Assembly: GCA_029975625.1 (NCBI GenBank)
Contig: JARKOR010000095.1
Span: forward strand, 1 to 5,643
DNA length: 5,643 nt
Source: Nanosynbacter sp.
GTDB lineage: Bacteria; Patescibacteriota; Saccharimonadia; Saccharimonadales; Saccharimonadaceae
Direction: 5' to 3'
In this document: piece by piece, positions 1 to 5,538 of the stretch
Layout: each line of letters starts with the position of its first letter
Position numbering within the stretch: the stretch's first letter is position 1
Notes under the pieces: model-generated
What the model saw: the letters and a program-made list of their open reading frames with translations, nothing else
What the model was told of the DNA's origin: nothing
Database searches by the model: none
Translations under genes and position numbers: made by a program

Positions 1-750
1 GGGCATGATATTTGCGATGAGTTGGGATTTTGTTATGAAAAGAATCGCATGGATCGCATCAACGGGCAATTGAGTGATGTTGTAAGTGAACTGACTTCAA
101 TAGCGATATATAACGATATGGATTATGGCGGATCTGTTGTACTAACTGCGCAAGGACGGGAATTTTTAGGACGTTATTTAATGTTTGTTCAAACTGGGGA
201 ATGGTTGAAGTGGTCGCAGAACCCGTATCAAGATCCGTTATTTGTTTTTCTGGCAATAGTGATTGGAAGAGAATCCTTCCCGGAAATTCAGGATCCTTCT
301 GGTAAATTTCATACGAGACGTGACCTTGTTGCAGAAGAGCTCTTCAAAAATGTGTTTGCTGGAAATGTGGAAGGTTGGATAACGTGGATGGCAGGGGGAG
401 AAGTGACTTCGTACCAAGATAGACGGAGATATTTGATGAATTATTTGGGCTCGGAAGTTCAGTCAGCAAAGATAGGGGTAGGGACTTTGAGGGATAAGGC
501 TTTCGGGTATCATATGACTACAAGCGATTATGCGTTTGACGTGGCAGCATTCACTTTTTCGGGGCAGGTATCAAAAGATTATTACAATTATGCTTGGGCA
601 AATGCTTCAAATTTCGAGGCAGAAGCAGTTAATGTTCTTGAAGCCAATAAAGTGGCGAAATATCCCCAATATGATTCTGATCCAATGTATATTTTTTCTC
701 CTAGTGGACGTGAAGCCGTCGCTCCGTACAGAAGAGGTGCCAAAAAATGA
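1..750 (+). CDS. C-terminal part of an unrecognised protein; possible Rhs toxin tip (5' partial)
   Basis: The frame is open from the first base, so the gene starts upstream; 249 codons are visible before the TGA at 748-750. Internal TTG (22) and ATG (49) codons could start translation, but the residues before them (GHDICDELGFC) read as normal protein. The opening Gly-His uses codons ggg-cat, exactly as in the DPSGH that ends the Rhs core at 4468-4482, which suggests that this is the tip following an Rhs core. I recognise no family. The visible part is soluble and rich in Trp, Tyr and Phe, with a helical N-terminal portion (visible residues about 10-90) and GRESFPEIQDPSG at about 85-97. There is no membrane segment or obvious catalytic motif. 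It overlaps the next gene by 4 bp (ATGA), implying translational coupling as for toxin and immunity genes. The coding call is firm; the toxin role is a guess. Confidence 0.75.
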   Translation, partial: GHDICDELGFCYEKNRMDRINGQLSDVVSELTSIAIYNDMDYGGSVVLTAQGREFLGRYLMFVQTGEWLKWSQNPYQDPLFVFLAIVIGRESFPEIQDPSGKFHTRRDLVAEELFKNVFAGNVEGWITWMAGGEVTSYQDRRRYLMNYLGSEVQSAKIGVGTLRDKAFGYHMTTSDYAFDVAAFTFSGQVSKDYYNYAWANASNFEAEAVNVLEANKVAKYPQYDSDPMYIFSPSGREAVAPYRRGAKK

Positions 751-1958
751 GAAAAATTTGGTTTGATGAGATTTGCAAAGTCGTAATTGGGATTGGCTTG
801 GGCCTGTTGTTGGGAAGCTTGTTGGTTGGTTGTCATGCAAATATTGCCTCCCAGCCATCCCCAACTGATGCGGCCTCTTTTGCCTTGCTTGATACACCAT
901 CTGCTCCGACATCAAATTCTCCAATCCTTCCAGCATTACCCTCCACTACCTTGACGCCTTGCGTAACGGTTTTGGCAACAGAACCGGGAGAAGCGAAACC
1001 TTCTGGAATATTGTTCGTGAAATGGGTAAATGCGCCTTACTGGAAGCGGATTGACCTGGAAACTGGTGAGGAACGTGTAGCAGGGGCTAAATCGAAAGCA
1101 GTATCACCTGATGGGCAATGGGGGGCATATATGAAGGATGCGTCGGTTTTGGCGGTGAAATCATTAAATGGTGATGGAGCAGAATATGAAGTTTCGTTGA
1201 CGGAAGAAACGAGAACATTTGAGGAAGCACAACAGCGCATTTCTTGGGTCAATGACGCAATGCTGCAAATTCAGTTGTTTGAAAGGGGAGAAGGCGGCAC
1301 TCGAGATAGATTTGTTCTGGTGTCACCGTTTCGTGGAGAAACAGAAATCATTGAACTTGATGATCCAAAGATGTTGACAATAGACGAAGTTGGAAGCATT
1401 GTAGCCATTTCACCGAACCTGCGGGAATTGGCCTACATAGCTTCTGAAGACAGTGGCAGCGCATTTCAGCTTGTGCTGTGGGACCGAGAAACCCAGAAAC
1501 CATTGGCAATCATCCCTCAATCTACACCGTTTCAAGAGATACACTGGGCTCCAGATGGTCAGAGGTTGGCTTATTTAAGATGGGGGGGCACGGGGGAGGC
1601 AATTGTAATTCTTGATGGGAAGGGCAAAGAATTGAATGCTATTGAAGTGGCGGGGGGGATTGATCTCATCACCTGGTCGCCAGATGGGAAGAAACTGGCA
1701 TTTACCTACTCCAATGAAAATGATCAACTTCAGCTTGCGGTGTGGAAGTTAGAAACAGGGGAGCTGATTCTCCCTTGTGTTTCTATTCTGGAAGCGCCGA
1801 TTTTGGCATGGTCGCCAGACAGTGATTACCTGGCTATTGCTGGGATGACAAAACGCGGCATTCGCTCTGAAAAATATGAAACTTTTGTTTGGGATTTGCA
1901 AAAAAATCGGGCTATAAAATGGTTCGATGGACAAATTGGCCAATTGGATTGGCGCTAG
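747..1958 (+). CDS. Predicted lipoprotein with TolB/PD40-like beta-propeller
   Basis: 403 residues. The N-terminus is a lipoprotein signal: a hydrophobic stretch at about 12-28 and lipobox LVGC with the lipidated Cys at 29, so the protein should be tethered on the outer face of the membrane. A linker rich in Ser, Thr, Pro and Ala (about 32-72) follows. The rest carries spaced WD40-like/PD40 blade motifs: SPDGQWGAY (about 120), SPNLRELAY (about 220), APDGQRLAY (about 270), SPDGKKLAF (about 310) and SPDSDYLAI (about 356). This is the pattern of the TolB C-terminal propeller, usually a protein-binding platform. No catalytic domain is attached. The start is supported by GAGGTG at 734-739, 7 bases before the ATG, and the gene overlaps the upstream stop by 4 bp. 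Its position behind a possible toxin tip makes it an immunity candidate, but such propeller lipoproteins are also common as unrelated surface proteins, so the role is open. Confidence 0.85.
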   Translation: MRKIWFDEICKVVIGIGLGLLLGSLLVGCHANIASQPSPTDAASFALLDTPSAPTSNSPILPALPSTTLTPCVTVLATEPGEAKPSGILFVKWVNAPYWKRIDLETGEERVAGAKSKAVSPDGQWGAYMKDASVLAVKSLNGDGAEYEVSLTEETRTFEEAQQRISWVNDAMLQIQLFERGEGGTRDRFVLVSPFRGETEIIELDDPKMLTIDEVGSIVAISPNLRELAYIASEDSGSAFQLVLWDRETQKPLAIIPQSTPFQEIHWAPDGQRLAYLRWGGTGEAIVILDGKGKELNAIEVAGGIDLITWSPDGKKLAFTYSNENDQLQLAVWKLETGELILPCVSILEAPILAWSPDSDYLAIAGMTKRGIRSEKYETFVWDLQKNRAIKWFDGQIGQLDWR

Positions 1959-1979
1959 CAGGATTGGAGAGGCAATGAA

Positions 1980-2948
1980 ATGAAAGCAAAACAAATTTTG
2001 AGCGGATTGTTTTTGTGCCTTATAGCATGTTCCTGTCAGGCAACTACTCCTTTGTCTTTTACAGTCAGCCCGTCTCCTCTGCCGATTGCATCGGACAGCC
2101 CGTCTTCACCGCCCATACAAACCAATGATGCACTGCCGCTCAGTACGCCAACACCGATAAAAACGTATCTTCCAAACATAACACCTTATCCGACATTGGA
2201 ACCAACTATATTGGTTGGACGATTGGATGAGGCGCTGAGTAAGCCAGTTTGTGAACTGCCTTGTTGGTGGGGCGTCATCCCCGGTCAGACGATGGCAGAC
2301 GATGCGCAGCATCTATTCTTTCAGAATGCTGGGGTAGCAACGCATCATGTGCCAGCGATTTCAGAACAATATCAATGGGATCTGTCTGCCAGTGTTGTGG
2401 TGGGCAAACGCCCCTCAACAACGGGACAATTTGATCTTGAAATTTCCCTGGCCGATTTCTTGCTCCCAATCCGAAATGATGGGATCGTAGATCAAGTACT
2501 GGGCATGTTATATGTGTCAAAGTATGCAGCGTTGCAGGGGAAATATCCGCTGGCACTGGATGTAAAACAGGTTTTGTTGCAATACGGTCGGCCCGATTAT
2601 TTCCTGGTCGAATATTTTTTTGATCGCCCACTATCTTCTGATTCTGTTGATACGCAACGCTATTCTGATTACATGATAGTTCTGGTTTACAATCAACGTC
2701 ATTTTGTGCTCAAGTATAGGGGCAAGTCGCCCTATTCTGTGGGCGATGAGAAACGGCATATTTGTTTGCAGTTGAAGCAGCAGCAGGTTGATCAAATCTG
2801 GTTTGTGGCGATGCCTGAGAATGAAACGTATCAGATGACCCGCGAACAGCTTGCTCCCTTGCTGGGACAAACGGACACAGAATTGTATGGGCAGTTCATC
2901 AAGGAGGGGGATGATGCTTGTTTTGATTTATATATGTGGAAAGATTAA
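1980..2948 (+). CDS. Predicted lipoprotein with CELPCWWG motif, function unknown
   Basis: 322 residues. Signal peptide with lipobox LIAC (Cys 17; Cys 19 is a weaker alternative), then a low-complexity Ser/Thr/Pro linker to about residue 75, as in surface-anchored proteins. The folded part opens with KPVCELPCWWGVIPGQT at about 87-103. From memory, the C..PCWWG..PG.T signature recurs at the same place in uncharacterised lipoproteins of Anaerolineae and relatives; I know of no assigned function. The rest is mixed alpha/beta without visible catalytic residues and ends in DDACFDLYMWKD. GGAGAGG at 1966-1972, 7 bases before the ATG, supports this start; a nearby ATG at 1975 is out of frame and hits a stop at once. 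The gap to the upstream gene is 21 bp, so the two lipoproteins are probably co-transcribed. They could jointly serve the upstream gene or be independent. Confidence 0.82.
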   Translation: MKAKQILSGLFLCLIACSCQATTPLSFTVSPSPLPIASDSPSSPPIQTNDALPLSTPTPIKTYLPNITPYPTLEPTILVGRLDEALSKPVCELPCWWGVIPGQTMADDAQHLFFQNAGVATHHVPAISEQYQWDLSASVVVGKRPSTTGQFDLEISLADFLLPIRNDGIVDQVLGMLYVSKYAALQGKYPLALDVKQVLLQYGRPDYFLVEYFFDRPLSSDSVDTQRYSDYMIVLVYNQRHFVLKYRGKSPYSVGDEKRHICLQLKQQQVDQIWFVAMPENETYQMTREQLAPLLGQTDTELYGQFIKEGDDACFDLYMWKD

Positions 2949-2966
2949 GGAAAGGTTGCAATCAGT

Positions 2967-3773
2967 TTGTTTCAAGACAACGCGGTGAGGTGCAATATTC
3001 TCGCAAATGATCAAATTGGAGGAGCGTTTGCTCCTTTACTGCCGCCCGGCGATGTGCGGGGCTGGGATCGGTATGCGTATGTTAATAATTCACCAATGAA
3101 TTTCTGCGATCCATCAGGCCATTACAAGTGTTCATTTGAAAACGCAGAAGCTGAGAGTGAACTAAAGGAAAAAGGTTGGAGCTCTTGTGAGGAATTTGTA
3201 GATTGGACGCTGAGCGTTTTGGGAGAAGTAGACAATCTAGAAGTACAGTTATTTCTCCTGAACTTTCAAATGATGGATTTGATATTGCCAATAAATTTTC
3301 TTTTTATTGCTGGAAGTGGTGACCTTGAGGGAACCAATGATTTATTATTGGGCAGGTTTGTAAAAATTCCCACGGAGACAATGATATATAAGCCGAGTGA
3401 TCAAACCTCGGCCCATTATTATGGCAATATAACGATCCCTTATCTAACATCTATAGCCCATGAAATGTATCATACCACTCAGCCGATAAACACATCAGGG
3501 GATACACCTAGTGAAAAACAAGCCTTTGAATTTCAATATCATCTTGCTTTGAAACTGGGATTAGATTGGGATACGGTTGATAACATTAATCATCCTGTCA
3601 GGAAATACCACGACTCGCTCGAGGCTTTATGCACCACCTATTCCTTTGAATACGGTGTTGTTGGCGGCTATATTCACTATGGCTTGAGCGTTATAGCAAC
3701 TACGGCTATATATGGACTGTTATATGGTTCGAAATCTATGATTTTAAATGGCGGATGGGTTCCATATCCCTAA
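2967..3773 (+). CDS. Orphan Rhs C-terminal cassette 1: core relic plus probable HExxH metallopeptidase toxin
   Basis: 268 residues from a TTG start. Residues 26-52 are the end of an Rhs core (PPGDVRGWDRYAYV, then NNSP and DPSGH); the long YD-repeat body and the usual core upstream are missing. After DPSGH comes a unique domain: an acidic helix (about 57-90), a hydrophobic stretch (about 95-115), then IAHEMYHTTQ with H165-E166-x-x-H169, a zincin zinc-binding and catalytic motif. E183 or E188 in SEKQAFEFQ could be the third zinc ligand. A hydrophobic segment (about 231-251) precedes the C-terminus. This suggests a zinc peptidase effector; the substrate is unknown. The TTG is weakly supported: AAAGG at 2951-2955 lies 11 bases upstream and no in-frame ATG precedes Met44. 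The TAA at 2946-2948 ending the previous gene lies in this same frame. As in other orphan rhs tips, the cassette may be silent until recombined into a full rhs gene. Confidence 0.8.
   Translation: MFQDNAVRCNILANDQIGGAFAPLLPPGDVRGWDRYAYVNNSPMNFCDPSGHYKCSFENAEAESELKEKGWSSCEEFVDWTLSVLGEVDNLEVQLFLLNFQMMDLILPINFLFIAGSGDLEGTNDLLLGRFVKIPTETMIYKPSDQTSAHYYGNITIPYLTSIAHEMYHTTQPINTSGDTPSEKQAFEFQYHLALKLGLDWDTVDNINHPVRKYHDSLEALCTTYSFEYGVVGGYIHYGLSVIATTAIYGLLYGSKSMILNGGWVPYP
3041..3082 (+). repeat. 42-bp direct repeat in Rhs core, copy 1
   Basis: Identical base for base to 4401-4442. It encodes the PPGDVRGWDRYAYV part of the Rhs core, in the same reading frame in both copies. The flanking bases differ on both sides. 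At 29 G or C of 42 it is visibly more GC-rich than the toxin domains that follow. It is a likely recombination site for exchange of toxin tips. Confidence 0.95.
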
Positions 3774-3788
3774 AAGGATGATCAAAAA

Positions 3789-4337
3789 ATGAGAAAAAGA
3801 ATTGTAACAGCGATTATGTTGGGAATGCTTGCAATAATAATTTTTTTGATTTACCGGGATCTTTTTCCTGTTCTAAGTCCTTTTGAGATACAACAAGCGA
3901 AGAAAGCACTTCCATTGGAGCAAGAAAGATTATTGAATGCGATGAGTGTTTGGCGAGAGCGCTCAAATTCAGATTATCAGTTCAGAGTTGAAATTACTCC
4001 AGGGTATTCCACATACGTTCTTTGCCCAATTTCACAAATAACTTATAAGAATGGGGAAGTGGTAACTTTCGAATACCTTTCATCTAAACGAAATGAGACA
4101 CGTGAAGATGAAACGGATAATTACTGTAGAGATTTTGTTGAAAACAGATTGTCAATGGAAGCATTGTTTAAAGAGATCCAGGCAGACTTAAATGCTGGCC
4201 CTGAAAACATATTTTTGAAAGTGGAATATGACCCGGATTATGGTTTTGTTTCAAGTTACAAACATGTGGACATCAATTGCATTAAACGACACTCAACAGG
4301 TTGTCATTGGGTGTATCGTTTTGAAATTGTAAGATAG
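3789..4337 (+). CDS. Membrane-anchored DUF6174-like protein, putative immunity protein for cassette 1
   Basis: 182 residues. An uncleaved-looking N-terminal anchor (Arg/Lys at 2-4, hydrophobic 5-22, no lipobox) places the remainder outside the cytoplasm. The soluble part has the form I associate with DUF6174: a Trp followed by SDYQFRVEITPG (about 61-72), a Cys-Pro, YKNGEVVTFEYL, then SMEALFKEIQ (about 124-133) and KVEYDPDYGFVSSYKHVDI (about 146-164). Six Cys residues are probably not needed for catalysis, and none of the motifs looks enzymatic. The gene starts 15 bp after the toxin stop, with AAGGA at 3774-3778 ten bases before the ATG. Immediate co-directional placement behind a toxin tip is the usual immunity position. 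An extracytoplasmic immunity protein would fit a metallopeptidase that acts at the envelope. The family assignment is by eye; the immunity role is inferred from context. Confidence 0.8.
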   Translation: MRKRIVTAIMLGMLAIIIFLIYRDLFPVLSPFEIQQAKKALPLEQERLLNAMSVWRERSNSDYQFRVEITPGYSTYVLCPISQITYKNGEVVTFEYLSSKRNETREDETDNYCRDFVENRLSMEALFKEIQADLNAGPENIFLKVEYDPDYGFVSSYKHVDINCIKRHSTGCHWVYRFEIVR

Positions 4338-4347
4338 AGTAAATGAT

Positions 4348-5049
4348 ATGGTGAATAGATGTAGAGTATTTCGTTTTGTGCAGGCGGATACGATCGTGCC
4401 GCCGCCCGGCGATGTGCGGGGCTGGGATCGGTATGCGTATGTGGAGAATAATCCGCTGCGGTATACGGATCCGAGTGGGCATTGCACTAATGGTGGATTG
4501 GATACCATAATTTGTGCTGCAGGTATAATCGTAACCGTTGTAATTTTGAAATATGATGATGCAAGAAGAGCCGAGGTGAAACCACAATCAAGTGGCTGCA
4601 CAGATACATTGGCTGTTTGCTTTGAGAGGCGCGAAATCAAAGAATTTGCTTCAGGCGAGCAAATTGATCCTGAGGAGTTTGATGATATGCTGGTTGCTAT
4701 ATTTGAGGATGTTGAGAGCAAATTTCGGACACCATATGATTATGCACGAACAGTGTATGATACTCCCTTTTATACGGGAAATTCCGTGTCTAACCCGAAT
4801 GAATTTCCAGATAAACTGGTTTGTTTTGGGACTAATTGCTATCATCAAAGTGCAGTAAATTATGTTGCGCAAGGAATGTATTCTGCGGCGAGTGGTCAGT
4901 CATTGGAAAATGCACGAAAAATGACCGATGATTGGAATAGGATGCTATACAAGCACAGTGTTACAGAAGAAGAATTATATTGGCTTGAGTTTGGCTATAA
5001 CTATTACACACAACAATTGAAAGATCGGAAGTCCCAATATCCCGAATAG
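4348..5049 (+). CDS. Orphan Rhs C-terminal cassette 2: core relic plus unrecognised toxin-position domain
   Basis: 233 residues. Residues 9-45 are the last part of an Rhs core: RFVQADTIVP, then PPGDVRGWDRYAYV, ENNPLRYTDPSGH. No YD repeats or secretion domain remain. Directly after DPSGH lies a hydrophobic segment (about 50-67, LDTIICAAGIIVTVVILKY), possibly a membrane-entry helix. An acidic linker (about 93-125) leads to the C-terminal domain: Y130-D-Y, CFGTNCYH (159-166), SAVNYVAQGMYSAASG (168-183), DDW (194-196) and LYWLEFGYNYY (210-220). I recognise no named toxin family; conserved-looking Tyr, Trp, His and Asp residues are candidates for an active site. ATG at 4348 has no clear Shine-Dalgarno sequence, and the residues before the core (MVNRCRVF) look like accidental filler, so independent expression is doubtful. 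It starts 10 bp after the previous immunity gene. Confidence 0.78.
   Translation: MVNRCRVFRFVQADTIVPPPGDVRGWDRYAYVENNPLRYTDPSGHCTNGGLDTIICAAGIIVTVVILKYDDARRAEVKPQSSGCTDTLAVCFERREIKEFASGEQIDPEEFDDMLVAIFEDVESKFRTPYDYARTVYDTPFYTGNSVSNPNEFPDKLVCFGTNCYHQSAVNYVAQGMYSAASGQSLENARKMTDDWNRMLYKHSVTEEELYWLEFGYNYYTQQLKDRKSQYPE
4401..4442 (+). repeat. 42-bp direct repeat in Rhs core, copy 2
   Basis: The second perfect copy of 3041-3082, starting 1360 bp downstream of the first. Within it all codons match, including every third position. In the next 14 codons, encoding the similar NNP...DPSGH, only two codons are identical besides the final His. That sharp border points to a recent exchange limited to the repeat. 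Confidence 0.95.
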
Positions 5050-5062
5050 CGGAGATTGCATT

Positions 5063-5066
5063 GAGG
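5063..5066 (+). promoter_or_regulatory. GAGG ribosome binding site deciding the start of the downstream gene
   Basis: GAGG lies 9 bases before the ATG at 5076. The alternative TTG at 5061 is preceded by GGAG (5051-5054) 6 bases upstream, but would add only MRYIE. I prefer the ATG because of the codon and because the protein then begins with a basic stretch directly before its first membrane helix. Confidence 0.45.
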
Positions 5067-5075
5067 TATATAGAG

Positions 5076-5531
5076 ATGAAATCAAGAAAGTATCATCTAC
5101 GGACAATAGCCATGGGGGTGGTATTAGGTTTGGCTTGTTCTTTGGCGGGAAGCGCAATATTTTCGATGCTTTTGGTTGATAATCTGGATTTGACAATTGG
5201 TTGTTTTTTGGTTTCTGGTATTCCGGCTGCATTGGGTGGTTTATGCATTGTAATATTTTTGAATCAGTGTTTGGAAGAGCGTAAAATGAGCATGGGTATG
5301 TGTATTCTTGTAGGGTCACTAACTGGTTCGATAACTGGTTTGATAGCCGGGGCGGTACCGACTGTATTGATTGCAATCTTGTTACTAATGACGGGCAAAG
5401 TGGCAGTTCTACGTATTGTGGAAATTTCTTTCATGGCGTTACTGCTTGCTACATTGATGGGATGGGCTTCGAGTCTGCTTGTTTTATACTCAAAGGGAAA
5501 AAGATGTATATCTTGGAGCTGTGGCAGCTAG
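5076..5531 (+). CDS. Small four-helix membrane protein, putative immunity protein for cassette 2
   Basis: 151 residues from ATG 5076 (156 from TTG 5061). A basic N-terminus (MKSRKYHLR) is followed by four hydrophobic segments at about 11-33, 40-62, 76-105 and 113-138, with a charged loop CLEERK (about 65-70) between the second and third and a basic tail YSKGKR. By the positive-inside rule both ends and the 65-70 loop face the cytoplasm. Glycine-rich helix faces (GSLTGSITGLIAG) suggest tight helix packing. No transporter or enzyme motif is visible. It begins 26 bp after the cassette 2 stop and is co-directional, which is the usual place of an immunity gene. Polytopic immunity proteins are known for toxins that act in or enter through the membrane, and the cassette 2 protein has a membrane-type segment. 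A simple unrelated membrane protein is the alternative. The last residues (CISWSCGS) may be out of frame if there is a frameshift near 5505. Confidence 0.72.
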   Translation: MKSRKYHLRTIAMGVVLGLACSLAGSAIFSMLLVDNLDLTIGCFLVSGIPAALGGLCIVIFLNQCLEERKMSMGMCILVGSLTGSITGLIAGAVPTVLIAILLLMTGKVAVLRIVEISFMALLLATLMGWASSLLVLYSKGKRCISWSCGS

Positions 5532-5538
5532 CGACGGC

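Noticed and set aside
530..766. 78-codon plus-strand open frame overlapping the first gene
   Set aside because: Overlaps the end of the long first frame and the next gene's start; the translation is basic and unstructured.
1374..1380. TTGACA-like -35 box inside the propeller gene, and another near 5189
   Set aside because: No -10 box at proper spacing and both lie within well-supported coding sequence.
2275..2631. 118-codon open frame on the minus strand
   Set aside because: Lies entirely inside the CWWG lipoprotein, has no plausible ribosome binding site or domain, and reads like a reverse-complement shadow (rich in His, Pro and Arg).
3020..3035. Small hairpin AGGAGC-GTTT-GCTCCT just before the core repeat
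   Set aside because: A 6-bp stem inside an open frame with no following T-run long enough for a terminator; may be chance, although it sits close to the border of the repeat.
4293..4721. 142-codon open frame on the minus strand across the immunity 1/cassette 2 junction
   Set aside because: It is antisense to the recognisable Rhs core and to the end of the DUF6174-like gene; the Ser/Thr-rich translation has no recognisable feature.
5323..5346. Imperfect 12-bp tandem (aactggttcgat, aactggtttgat)
   Set aside because: Encodes a glycine-rich membrane helix (TGSITGLI); simple residue repetition explains it.
4975..5376. 133-codon open frame on the minus strand
   Set aside because: Antisense to the cassette 2 end and the membrane protein; the sense strand has a better start and a clear membrane-protein pattern.
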